In this document: positions 1-12,170 of the stretch, one piece after another
Numbering within the stretch: position 1 is the first letter of the stretch
Layout of the letters: each line of letters starts with the position of its first letter
From: Tetragonia tetragonoides
Taxonomy: Eukaryota > Streptophyta > Magnoliopsida > Caryophyllales > Aizoaceae
NCBI GenBank assembly: GCA_038025085.1
Contig: CM076153.1
Coordinates: 1,240,001 to 1,304,000 of the forward strand
Direction: 5' to 3'
DNA: 64,000 nucleotides
Translations under genes and position numbers: made by a program
The notes under the pieces: generated by a model
Database searches by the model: none
Told to the model about the DNA's origin: nothing
Seen by the model: the letters and a program-made list of their open reading frames with translations, nothing else

Positions 1-935
1 CTCTCTCCACCTCTAGTCTTCTCTTAGTCTTGTCATGGTTGTAGATCTGATGTGTGGGTGGGGGATTGGGGTGAAGTGCTGCTAAATTATGAATGGTGGT
101 GCAGTGATGGCTAGCGGTCGGAAGGTTGGTGGTTGTGATTGAAGGGATTTTATTTCTAGAAATTGCTGAACCAAAATAGTAAAAATAAGGGAAATATGAT
201 ACTTGGAAGTATCAGAACCTGAATCCGATTGTGGTGTGATGGGGGAGGGTTCAAGTGGTGTCAATTTTAGGAGAATGTAAATCCGGAGTGTATGAAGTTC
301 CAAACCTGAAAATGACGAAGTATGAAGTCCCCAGGGACTTGGGAATCTATTTCTTGTAGCTGAACTAAACACCCCTTTAAGTTTAGAGTTTTTATGCTGA
401 TCTTTTTGCATCCATTTAAACAAACAAAATACTACTACATAATTCCACAAAAATACTATCACCGTATTTGATTTGTATAATTGGAAAACGGAATGCTACT
501 GGGCCATGTTCCCAAGCGTTCCAGTTTTCCGCTGACCCATGTTCTGAGAGGACTGACTTGGGCATTAGGCTTGCGGAACGCTGCACTGACTCACAACGTA
601 GACCCATGCATCTATAGAGTGAATATCTTCTCGTTATATCTAATGTATATTTGATAAGAGCGTTGTTTAGAGACTTTTACAAATACCTATCTGCTTCTGT
701 GCTGGCTAAGGCTATGTACATATTAGCCTCGGTAGAATTTGCTGTTAAGGAAGCTCACTGTGTTGTTTAAATTTAGTTAGTAACATTTTCCTGTTTGGTC
801 TATCTGTAATCTAAACCTGTTCTGCAGCCTAATAAGTAATAATCTCATACATGTCATATCCATGCAATGATGTCACCTCAATGATTGCTGCCCTGGTTTT
901 TTTTTTTATTTTATAATTTTCTGCATGTGATGGTG
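1..935 (+). other. Intron of the DUF21/CBS gene, 5' part
   Basis: No exon of the downstream gene could be recognised here in any frame. The sequence is AT-rich with short ORFs only. It is read as part of a long intron because the exon at 3523 begins with an acceptor and in mid-codon. Confidence 0.5.
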
Positions 936-1230
936 CTTGGTTTTAAAAAGCGCGCCTCAAGCGCGCTTAAGCGCGAGGCGCAGTCAGGCGACCACGCCAT
1001 CGCTTCAGACAAGCCAAGGCGCAGCGATTACAAGAGGCGCACGAAAGCGGCCGCCTCCGGCCGCTTTAATTGAAGCGTGAGGCGCATCGATTTTCTCGCT
1101 TTATGGATGAAGGAAAAAAAAAGAGGGAAGAGAGAGAAATATTGTTCGATCTTGAGAAACAAAGCTCGATCTCCATTGATGGCCTGAGATTCTTACTCCA
1201 AAACAGTAAGGCGCACATCATGTGCCCAAC

Positions 1231-1261
<31 letters not shown>

Positions 1262-2475
1262 CGTGACCAGCAGATTAAAACGAAGCACGAAGAGAGAGAA
1301 AACGAAGAAAGAGAATACGGAGAAAACGAAGAAAGAGAAGAAAACGAAGAAAGAGAAGACGGAGAAAACGAAGAGAGAGAAAGAGAAGATAACCAGTCCT
1401 TTTCAACTCCTATGGCAATCATCTCCACTGCTGTCCTCAGATTCTTTCCATAAATCAACCCAATCAAAAAATTTGAGAACAAATCGAGACCCAAATTCAA
1501 TTTAGGGTTTGATCTCAAAACCCTAGAACTTAGATCTGCGAATTGAAGAGCTGAGAGAAGAAGTTAAGAATGAAAGGTTAGGGCTTGTGATCGACTTGGA
1601 GAGGCGAGCCCCTCGGCACGATCCCGGCGTGAGGTGCTCGGCTGCCGGCTGCCGGAGATCTCTGTTCGTTCTTCTCTGTCTTCGTCTTCTCTCTCTTCGT
1701 TCTTCTCTGTCTTCGTCTTCTCTCTTCGTCTTCTCTCTCTTCGTTCTTCTCTGTCTTCGTCTTCTCTCTTCGTCTTCTCTCTCTTCGTTCTTCTCTGTCT
1801 TCGTCTTCTCTCTCTTCTCTCTTCGTCTTCTCTCTCTTCTCTCTTCTCTCTCTTCGTTCTTCTCTCTCCTGGGCCAGTACTAGTCAACTATGGAGTATTT
1901 ATATTGACCATTAAGTTTATTGACCCACAACTTATTGACCCACAACTTATTATTGCTTTTCCCTCTTAAAATTTATAAATTGTCACTACCATTTATTAAA
2001 AGACACATTTTTTGGTTTCCTTTTTAAGGAATATATTCAGAAAGTTAAATAAAATTTTAAAAAATGTTGTTTTAAGTAGAAAATATTATGTAAAAATATA
2101 GTTAAAAATTAAAATATTTATTTAAAGATGTTCGCTTCGCATACCTGCAGTAATACCAAATACCCATATCGTATTACTGTTAAACACTTAAATCTGTGCT
2201 CCTACACCATCAAATGACTCACATATTTTAATTTTTATAATTTATGTCTATTTCTTATATTAAATTTGTAGAATAAATATAAAATAAATGATAAAAGTTA
2301 TTTAAAATGTGTTTTGTGAAGAAAAAAATGTGTAAAAATTAATTTATAAATTATAAAATTTATTTAAATAAAAATGCGCCTCGCATACGTGAGGCGTGCG
2401 CTTTCGCTTCGCGCTTCTCGCCTCGTCGCTTCGGCCCCCTTGCGCCTCGGTGCGCCTCGCGCTTTTTAAAACCAA
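936..2475. mobile_element. Mutator-like TIR transposon with 9-bp target duplication
   Basis: The ends are inverted: left TTGGTTTTAAAAAGCGCG from 937, right its complement ending at 2475, both running into GC-rich GCGCCTC/GAGGCGC tracts. Both sides carry the 9-bp direct repeat GTGATGGTG (927-935 and 2476-2484), the size typical of Mutator-like elements. Inside are a poly-A run (1234-1258), a GAAGAAAGAGAAAACGAA-type repeat (about 1280-1390) and a pyrimidine-rich TCTCTCTTCGTCTTC repeat (about 1670-1870). No transposase is recognisable, so it is non-autonomous. It sits in the intron of the DUF21/CBS gene. Confidence 0.8.
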
Positions 2476-2484
2476 GTGATGGTG

Positions 2485-3522
2485 TAGGGGTAGGAGTAGG
2501 ACCTTTGTTGGAGATTTTCTTGCTTGCTTAGAAATTTCCTTGCCTAAATCTGTAAGTTCGTAGTTTTGCACACATTACGTCTATAGTGTGATTAAGCTCA
2601 AATGGAGGGTCACATCCTGGTCAAACTAGGTGACTCTCCTTCTTAACAAGTCTTTATATAACAATTTGGTAATGAAGTTGATCAAACCAAGCCTTTACCA
2701 AGGTTTAGGTAGTCTAATGATGTAACCTACCCCCTTGCAATTGTTTCTGGAGGAGTAATTATATAAAGTTGATAATATTTGCAGAATTTGACGCTTCAAG
2801 TCTCCAAATGCACTTGGAATCCATTCTGTAAGCCATAGCCTTTTTTCTAGTTTCATGGGATCATTGCCTTTTTTTTCTATAACTAAACGATATATTGAGT
2901 TCCATACTAGCGAGTAGCGGCAGACTGGCAGTTGATTACACTTTCTAGATGTGATTTGTAATCATTGTCCCACCTCGAAGGTTCATGAATTGTCTTTTTT
3001 GTTTATTGATCCCAATGGAATCCCAACCCTGTTTCTTGCCTTGTTGCCTATCTTAAACTATGAGACATGAAAGATGAGAAGCATAATTGGCTTTCAGTAC
3101 TTACAAACATAAAAAGTTGACATTTCTTAGGAAAATGAGGTTCCATGCTGACACCTGTCATTTATTGAGGTTGGAATTTCAAGACTGTAATGACACCTGA
3201 TAGACCCTCTTCATTCTGCCAGCTCTTATGCTTTATTAATATTTTGAGAAATTTTGGATTTTCTTAGTCAAGTTAAAAAGGCTTCTTGGTCCTTTTAGCC
3301 ATAAAACTGTGAGTGAACGCACCATGTTGGACATCCTTGTGTCTTGTTAGTTTCTACACTAGTAGTGGTGAACTTGATAGTTAATTACGAAAAATAAAAG
3401 AGTCATTGATTGCGTTGTTCTTTTGGGTATGTCGGTGTTACTTCTTAATTTTTGTTGGCTTGAAATTTTTGTATGCCCATAAATGCCAGTTATAGTATTT
3501 ACTTATTTTGCTGATGTCACAG
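2485..3522 (+). other. Intron of the DUF21/CBS gene, 3' part
   Basis: No exon or repeat was recognised. The intron ends in the acceptor at 3521-3522 (TTGCTGATGTCACAG). Confidence 0.5.
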
Positions 3523-4902
3523 ATTCAATGTCTGTTTGGAATCTTCTTAGAGAGTTTCGTATTAGGAAAGTTCACATGGCCATTGTCCTCAACGAATATG
3601 GAGGAACAGTCGGGGTAGGTGGTTCCTTCCTATAAGCTTAATATTATGGAGTAGTTGTGCTGCTTCATATTAGCATATGATAGTGTTAGTGATTAGTTTT
3701 CAAGTCTGGCATGAATTATGGACATAACTGTCAGATACATCTACTGACTTTAATGTGGAAACTGCAGAAAGTTTATACCTCGGTTGCTTATTTTTTTGCT
3801 CTTATGGCTCTTTCCTTTATTTGTTGCTTTCTCTACTTTAACCTTTTTTGTGCAGTACAGTTGGTTACGTTGGAAGATGTTGTCGAAGAAATTGTTGGTG
3901 AAATTTTTGACGAGAATGATTCGAAGGTAAGTTGTTAATGTATTGTTCATTTAACTGGCTCACCACCTTCTAGTTCTGCACTGCTTGTCAGCAGAGTCAT
4001 GGCTTGCATGAGCTCCAACTGAGTGTTTCCTTGGTCACTTATCAAAGAACCCTAAAACAAAGCCACAATGGAATGCATGGGTTATTGTGGCCCATGCATC
4101 TTTAGAACTCTTTGTTTTTTTATTTTGTCAAGATTATTGCTTTTTTACTTTCTATAGTCAATTAAAAACATGACAGAATAAGGTTGGCGGTAGCTCACAC
4201 CTGTATAAGCCTACTCACTTATCAGTACCAGTTAATATTTTGACACAAGTATCAAGTTGGCATCTTGTGGTTTCACTTGGTTTTTTTGCCAGGCAACGGT
4301 GTGTTTTGCTGCAAACACATCTGTGTAGTATCTGGTTAACTTCAAACCTATCTTAGGGGTGAGCGGTACACAATAGGTATTTTCACACCACAATTTTTAG
4401 GTGCTTGATAGCTATAAGTTATACTGAGAGAGTTCTCAGTTGATTCTGGATGTTCTGATCTGATAAGGTGGAGTTCGGTGATCGTTGACGTTGAAATGAC
4501 ATGAGATCTTTAAATTGGAAAGCAACACCTGTTCTTTTATCTTCTTCTTTAGTCAGCTCTGTCATATGGAATTTGTGGCTCCATTTCTATTCAAGCAACA
4601 CTTTCATGTCAAATCACCCAGCCAACCACACTGGAGCTTTTGTGATAGTTTTACGTGGTTGACGTTCCTTTTTCTTTGAATTTGGACAATAAACTTATGG
4701 TATAGCAAGGATGCATACTAGACGTGTAAAATCTGAAGTTATATTCATCTGTTTGCCTTGGATAGGAGGAGATTCAGAAGAAAACGGGCTATGTTGTGAT
4801 GCGAGCAGATGGGATATATGATGTAGATGCCAATACGTCGATTTATCAGCTGTCTGAAGAGTTGAACATTAAGATGCCTGAGGTGCTGTCTACTTCTGAT
4901 CT

Positions 4903-4993
<91 letters not shown>

Positions 4994-6213
4994 GAAGTTT
5001 TTTACTGGACCGAGTTGAAATTTGCTCAGGTGCAGTAGCTTGTGTTTCTTTTGAATAGACGAGCTCAGTCTCCAATTTTGGAACTCTGTTCCCTCAAATT
5101 TTGTGTATGACTATTGGATAAATGATGGTGTTTAGGCTGAACTCTGACAATTATGGCAAAAATATAGCTCGTGGATGTTTCATAAGCTGTCCTCTGTACA
5201 TTCTATAAAAGTTGCTGTTTCTTTCCATTTCTGATACTCCATCTACTCTATTGTCAACAACGATTATTATTGTGCTTCTTTTTTCCTTTTTCCATTTGTG
5301 ACAGGATCATCAATATGAGACAGTTTCGGGTTTCATATGTGAAGCATTTGGGTATATCCCAAGAACCGGTGAGAGCATTAAGGTCGTGCTTGAAAGGGAA
5401 AATCAAGAAGCGGATGTTGAGTACACAGAAGCAGAATCTGATCGCCATGAACAGAAGGAGAGATCCCAAATTTTTAAATTAGAGGTGTGCTATATCTCTG
5501 TCATGTTGAAATCTTGTGGCTATTCTACAAGCTGCAAGTCAATTGCTGCATTGCCTCATTTTGCTTTTAATTTCAATCATAATTCACTAAGCCACCTAGT
5601 TATATTTGTATTGGTCAATGAGATTAAACTCTTGCCTCCCTGTTCTAGTCTTTTCTAGAATGAAAATTTTGTTGAGCTCACATTATTGGGTTTTGAGAGG
5701 TAAGGAAAACTGCACAATTTTTTTTTTTTTTTTTTTACAATATGTAAAAATACTGTTAAAATCAAGATGAAAAACTGATGAAGCTAATCATCACTGATAA
5801 TGAAGTCTTGTGAACTCAGAGTATTGTTTAGACATCAATGATTCTTGCATTTCTTAGAAGAGCGTAAAATAGAGTTAATAACTCTTATGCAACTTTCTTA
5901 TGTAAAATGCGTCTTTATGCAGATACTAGCCGGGAATGCGAGAAAGGTAAGTGCTGTTAGATTTGAACAGATGGAACACGACGACATACTACTGGAGTCT
6001 AAAGAAGTGGTTTCATTTCACCCCAAAATAATGAATAGGATTCGACCCAGAGATGAGGAGTCGGATAGGTCTTACAATCATGAGAATCAATTGCAATATA
6101 CGCCAGATGATAATGGCTTGGATCAGTCATATAGTGATGAGAATATATTTGGGAGCCAGAAAGAAGAGGGCATCCCTGACAGAGACAGCATTGTGGATTA
6201 TGCTGAACAATAG
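3523..6213 (+). CDS. DUF21/CBS/CorC_HlyC domain protein, chloroplast type (3' part)
   Basis: Exons seen: 3523-3614, 3861-3926, 4766-4882, 5305-5484, 5923-6213 (stop TAG 6211-6213). All have AG/GT borders and join in frame. The peptide starts within a CBS domain (DSMSVWNLLREFRIRKVHMA), continues through NEYGGTVG and LVTLEDVVEEIVGEIFDEND, then the CorC_HlyC domain (GIYDVDANTSIYQLSEELNI; HQYETVSGFICEAFGYIP) and a variable acidic tail. This matches the Arabidopsis At1g55930/At3g13070 type, a CNNM/CorC-related plastid family linked to Mg2+ transport (family knowledge, not testable here). The transit peptide, DUF21 membrane domain and first CBS half must lie upstream of the window: I found no earlier exon in 1-3522, so the preceding intron exceeds 3.5 kb. 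The first exon enters in mid-codon (GAT split across the junction). Confidence 0.88.
4903..4990. repeat. Compound microsatellite C(n)-(CT)n-(CA)n
   Basis: A run of C is followed by about 20 CT units and about 17 CA units. It starts about 20 bases after the donor site at 4883 in an intron of the DUF21/CBS gene. Likely length-polymorphic. Confidence 0.95.
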
Positions 6214-6533
6214 TCATGTTGGCCATATCTGTTTCAATGTATTTTTTTTTTAACTTTTCGACAGGCAACGACTGAAAGAGACGAAATAAGAAAAGAAATG
6301 ATATATATTGGGTTTGTCTGTCTTGTATGCTTCTGGATTAACAAGTATCATTTTTATAACCTGCTGGCTTGTTTCCACGAACCTCGTGTTGTGTATATGT
6401 TTATGAATACTTCGCACTGAATATTTCTGTCAGTAAAGGACATTATACAGGGGGTTAAGAATTGAGATGGACATTTTTAAAGAGCAACAATCATTTTTTA
6501 TTTTTTTTTCTTCTCAAAAAAGAGCAACAATCA

Positions 6534-6645
6534 GAGTGGAAAGCAGCCAACTTCAATACGAAGTGAGTTAAGTACACTACTAGGAGTGTTATATTGAGTG
6601 GAAAGCAGCCAACTTCAATGCGAAGTGAGTTAAGTACACTACTAC
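6534..6645. repeat. Two-copy tandem repeat of about 62 bp
   Basis: The block beginning GAGTGGAAAGCAGCCAACTT occurs at 6534 and again near 6598, nearly identical through AAGTACACTACTA. It lies between the 3' ends of the converging DUF21/CBS gene and the UGDH-like gene. Just upstream, AGAGCAACAATCA is also repeated (6481 and 6521). Confidence 0.8.
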
Positions 6646-7259
6646 TATATTGTATTAAAGCAAAATTGAACCGTGAGAGAATAAGAAACAGACATAACCA
6701 GTAAACCCAACAAAAAAATTGAAAACTATCTAAGCAGGTATTCCAAGCCTATCTAACCCCTACTTTCTCACATATCGTGGAAGCCATATTCATAATAGTT
6801 AACCGTGAACTTGACGACCACGTATTTGGCAGAATCAGTTCTGTCTATAGACTGAAGCACTAGGTCAAGAGAGTCTTGGACATTCTTCATTTCCAAATTT
6901 CCCTTCAATGACTTAGGATTGTATATCAAGGGAACATCGACCGCAATGAAGATCAGGTGGCATGCATCTATTTCCATGTTCATATTAGTACTGAACTGCA
7001 ACCTGTTCCCACAATCAGCCCAAAGAGTATCCACACCCGGTTCGTGAAAAGTCATGGTGCCTGAATTCAACTTATCTATCTTATAGCCTGATCTCTATCT
7101 AACACCACAAATGTTTTCTCTGGCCAAGACTCCCACAATACCATCATGCTCATAATTCCTACCCTTCCCGCACCTATACAGCATACTCTAGCTATATCAT
7201 TAATTGTGATCTGAAAAAGAAAGAAGAAAGAAAGAAAAAAAAACGCAAAAGCAAAATTG

Positions 7260-8103
<844 letters not shown>

Positions 8104-8515
8104 AAGTAGTTTCTAAACTAATACAGTAACAAACTTAACAACTATATTAAGTGGTAATTAAAAGGGAAAGTTTTGACTTACATCTGGTTCTTGATCTTGT
8201 TGTTGTGAGTGTTGGGGCGATACTGGAGTTGAAGTAATAATATCATGTGAATCTGAATTATGTGCATGAAACTCTGAATGCTGTGACTCTAAAGTATGTG
8301 AATGAGACTCTGAATGCTGTGACGACTCTGAGTAATCTGAAGTACTATCATCATCATAATCATCATCCATATTTATCGGATTATCGGGGCGTATCGATCG
8401 ATCGATCTCCTTCGCTTGCTTGCTTGCACTGAATTTCAAGAACGTAACGTAGAGTAGAGAGAGAGAGAAGCAAGATGATGAGGAATTTCGATTAGGGTTC
8501 CTTCGTTAATATGGG

Positions 8516-8590
8516 AGTATTGTATTGTATTGTATTGTATTGTATTGTATTGTATTGTATTGTATTGTATTGTATTGTATTGTATTGTAT
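8516..8590. repeat. (TGTAT)n pentanucleotide repeat, about 14 copies
   Basis: Near-perfect tandem TGTAT units ((ATACA)n on the minus strand). Located between the TATA box and the first ATG of the minus-strand UGDH-like gene, so transcribed or at its start site. Confidence 0.95.
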
Positions 8591-8610
8591 GTACAGCGCA
8601 ATCTTGAGGA

Positions 8611-8622
8611 CTATATTTATAG
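8611..8622 (-). promoter_or_regulatory. TATA box of the UGDH-like gene
   Basis: On the minus strand the sequence reads CCCTATAAATATAG, a good plant TATA box, about 240 bases upstream of the exon 1 ATG at 8370. The pentamer repeat lies immediately downstream, in the presumed 5' UTR or at the transcription start. Confidence 0.55.
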
Positions 8623-8817
8623 GGACTTGACACCCAGACCCAGCTAGCTTAGCTTGGCCAACGGGAAAATAGAAAGTTGCCTAAATTAATATGGAAATTA
8701 GTTGACTAAATTAATATGGAAAGTTGCCTTTTATGGGATATCTTCTTGAGTTTAACTCTAGATTACTTAATTTACCCCACTTCATTTACAAGTTTAGTTT
8801 TTACCTTCCCTCAAAAG

Positions 8818-9313
8818 TAGGGCTCGCCACAAGCCAAACAGCTCGCGAACAGTTCGGGATCGGTTTGAATAAAGCTCGGTTCGAACTCAGTTTGATTCTA
8901 AACGAGCCGAACTCGAACTCGATTTTAAGGCTCGAACTTTTAACGAGCCGAGCTCGAGCTTGACACTATTCGGCTTGTGGGGCTCGCGAGCCTAAAAAAA
9001 TCATAAGATACATACATATAGTTCTAAATTGTGTCTTAACTTCTAATATTATAATAATAATAGAGTAGCAATACACCAAAGGTCATGGAAAAATGCTAAA
9101 TTCTTGAAAATAACATTACAGGAGGGCTCTATTATGTTAATTTGTACGAACTCGAACTCGAGCTCGAGCTTTGAATTTAGCATTCGAGCCGAGCTCGAGC
9201 TTAGATTTACAGTTCGAGTCGAACTCGAACCCAAACTCGAGCCTAAAATTTTTAAATCGAGCCGAGCCGAGCTCTTCTAGTGTTCGGCTTGGTTCGGCTC
9301 GTAGCCAGCCCTA
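8818..9313. mobile_element. hAT-type non-autonomous element, 496 bp
   Basis: The 8-bp direct repeat CTCAAAAG flanks it (8810-8817 and 9314-9321). The ends are inverted: left TAGGGCTCGCCACAAGCC, right complement TAGGGCTGGCTACGAGCC. The interior is rich in GAGCTCGA/TTCGAGC palindromes, with an AT-rich centre and no coding capacity. Eight-base duplications and TAGGG ends fit hAT elements. Confidence 0.85.
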
Positions 9314-9747
9314 CTCAAAAGTAAACAAGTTTAGTCGTTTTTACCTTCTATTTTTTTTCTTGAGGTCAAACATAATTTGGCTCATTTTTCTTTTTCTTTT
9401 TTTTTTCCAAATCAAATTTGACCTTCAATTTATGAAAGAAAGATAAAATACATCAAGCGACAATGTGAAACAATAGCACAAAAAATTTGTAGTAATTATC
9501 TTTTATGAAAAATCTAAAATTTGGGGATAGCTACAGCCTATAATATTAATGCGAAAGTATTGACCTAGCTAGAGTGTGTTTTTTCACTTAATTGAAATGA
9601 ATTCCACTGAGCAGAACTAAACTAACTAAACACCATAGTACCACAGAACTGAACAATATAATAATATGTGAGATCGAGAAAAAATAGATTACTGAATTCA
9701 TAATCACTAAATTGTGCTCCACAAAATGGAGATGCAGTAGTCTTGTC

Positions 9748-10057
9748 TAGAGCTGGGCAAGTGGGCGGGGCCCCGCTAATAGACCCGCCCCGACCCGCCC
9801 CATGAGCGGGTCATGACCCGCTTATTATTATAAATGGGTGGATCAAAATGGGCCGGCCCATTCAAAAGTTAAGCGGGTCATAGCGGGTCGTAAATGGGCC
9901 GACATATTTTAATATTTTTTTACTAAAAAAATACTTTTTAAATTTTAAACGGGCCAAAACGAGTTGGCTTGACCCAACCCGCACTCACAAAATGTCTGAC
10001 CCGCCCCATTTATTAAATAGGCCGACCCGCCCCGACCCGCCCATTTGCCTAGCTCTA
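9748..10057. mobile_element. hAT-type non-autonomous element (MITE), 310 bp
   Basis: The 8-bp direct repeat GTCTTGTC flanks it (9740-9747 and 10058-10065). The inverted ends are TAGAGCTGGGCAAGTGGGCG and, on the right complement, TAGAGCTAGGCAAATGGGCG. The interior is dominated by GACCCGCCCC repeats on both arms. No ORF. Confidence 0.88.
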
Positions 10058-10065
10058 GTCTTGTC

Positions 10066-11059
10066 AAGCCCAAGTTAAGAGTACTAGTTTATGATTCGGT
10101 TAAAGTGGGTGCTCTACAAAATAGAGATGTGTCTTGTCATGCGCAAGTTAAGAGTTGATGATTTAGTTGTGAGTAACTTGTGCTTACCTATTTCAAATTA
10201 TTGGAACTTTGGAGTTGTTAGCGATCATATATTCTTCATTGTGCCTGTGAATTGTGATGAAAGGGTATGGTTTTAGCCTCTAGTATCTGATGTGTTTCAG
10301 TTGCTGATATATAGGAGATGATGGAAGAAGTTTCCCAAAATAAATCCTCGACTTCCGAGTTGAAAAGGGGTAGTGGAGTTGGTCGTGGAGTTGAAATTTC
10401 ATGACAAAGATTATGGGTTCAATTCCTACTATGCTTATTTGCTGAGCATGTCTACAAGATGTATCTTGTTGGTTTGTCTGGTGTGTGTAATTTGCAGGTT
10501 ATTGCATACACTCGGGGTTTATCCGGTACACACTCAAAGATTAGTGGAAAAAAAAAACTCGTCTAACTGTTTAGGCGATGACTTTATGCCTTTTTTTAAT
10601 AATGAAGTAATGATGGTGGTGGTGTTCCCTTTGTTTTTAGATTAGCGAATTTTAGCCATTAGGTGTCTTCGTTAAGGAAAATAAAATGTTCTATGTTTTA
10701 TTTTTAAGAGTTTAATCTAAATTTTTGGTTTTAAACTAGCGGATTTTAGTCATTAAATTTTTGATGAAATTAATGATGATATTCACGTAGTTAAAAGAAT
10801 TAGAATTTAACTTTTTCTTAACTATACATTGTTTGGGGTTTATGAGTGGTTTAAGTGGTAGTTGAACACCCTAAAGACATGGTGGTAGGTAGCCGGCTGG
10901 GGAGTTAGGGGGAGGGACGACTGACGGGGGGGTATGGGACTGAAGGAGGGCGCAGGGGCGGAGGGGCTAACTGGGGGAGGGGCAGGCCGGCTAGGGGTGG
11001 AAATGGCTGCAAGGAGGAAGGCTGAACAAGGAAGTGGATGAATACATAAATGCTTGGAT
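10066..11059. other. Intergenic DNA without recognisable gene
   Basis: Contains a short repeat of the flank at 9717 (CTACAAAATAGAGATG near 10115), a possible decayed tRNA-like segment near 10370-10430 (GTGGAGTTGGT...GGGTTCAATTCC), and a G-rich stretch (10880-11000) resembling the G-rich blocks near 21540 and 24010. No gene supported. Confidence 0.4.
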
Positions 11060-11740
11060 TGCCTTAACTCCGTCTACATAAAATAATCTGAAGTTGTAAC
11101 TTTTATCACAAAAATAGACCCGCCTTAACTCCGTCTACCTCTGTTACCTTTTAACCGCAAAGATACACGTTTCCTTTCCTTTTTCTTTTTGTTGTTCCTT
11201 ATCCCACGTTTATACTTTAAAAAAAAAAAAAAAAAAGTTGCCCCACGCTTTTTACAAATCCAATGTTATTGTTGTTGTATGCATGAAACATGTTACGGTT
11301 GTCGAATGAATGAAACAGGTTACGGTTATATGAATAAATGTATATTTTTGCAGATTGTATAATAGAGTACAAGTGTGCTAAAATCAGTATTTCACAACAA
11401 TAATTTCAGGGAGAAGGAGAATTATTTGAATCAATTTGGGGATTCAGATTCTAGAGGTTATGGGTTTCAATTTCAATTGCTTTAGAGTTTTATGTTTGGT
11501 GAAAGAAGAGAGAGAGAGAAATAGATTCAGTCAAATGGGGGGGTCAACAAGTCAATGATCTGTATTTATCGCTTATTTTCGCGCTTAAAAGGTAACGGAT
11601 GTAGACGGAGTTAAGACGGGTCCATTTTTGTGACAAAAGTTACAACTTCGGATTATTTTTGATAACTTTCCAACTTGGGATTATTTTTGTATGACCGTTC
11701 AAACTTCAGATTATTTTTGTCGAATTTTCCTTTAATCCAT
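11060..11740. mobile_element. Long-TIR (Mutator-like) element, ends eroded
   Basis: The left arm at about 11082-11157 (AATCTGAAGTTGTAACTTTT, then CTTAACTCCGTCTAC, then GTTACCTTTTAA) is matched by its inverted complement at 11583-11665 (TTAAAAGGTAACGG, GTAGACGGAGTTAAG, AAAGTTACAACTTC). The arms exceed 75 bp. Outer limits and target duplication are not clear, and further AATAATC(C/T)GAAGTT-type direct repeats follow the right arm. Confidence 0.6.
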
Positions 11741-12170
11741 TACCCCTTAATCATTACTCCCAATTCCAACATGTCGTAAACACTACACGTACACTAGAAA
11801 AAATCACAAGCATCAAAAGATTGCAGATCAAAATGACAGGCAATCAGGATATACTTAAATTACAGCAAGATAAGCACAACGAAAACTAATGAACAAGTGC
11901 CAAGTACAGTTTGTTGAAATAATTATTAATAAGTCACAGATATCATGGCAAAATTACCAAACACCAAACTGCTGCATCATTACCGTCTTGCATCTAGCTT
12001 AATTTGAATAATGGAACTCCATGCTTTTGGTCACATGATGGTACCCTCTATTATTACTTATTAGCATCCTTAATAGCCAAAAGAGTAAGAAACTATATAA
12101 GTAAAGCAAAATAAAGACCATACAAATTTAGACCTTCACCTTCTGATTAAGTTATAGCATGGGACAATAC
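11741..12170. other. Intergenic DNA, nothing recognised
   Basis: AT-rich sequence up to the start of homology between the two F-box gene copies (about 12174). No ORF, repeat end or RNA gene was supported. Confidence 0.4.

Noticed and set aside
885..1073. 62-codon frame at the left end of the first transposon
   Set aside because: It crosses the target duplication and the TIR, so it is not a gene.
1263..1969. Lys/Glu/Arg-rich and Ser/Leu-rich frames
   Set aside because: Simple-sequence repeats inside a non-autonomous transposon.
6053..6253. Alternative frames over the last DUF21/CBS exon
   Set aside because: Shadows of the real coding frame, which continues from the splice junction with family-typical residues.
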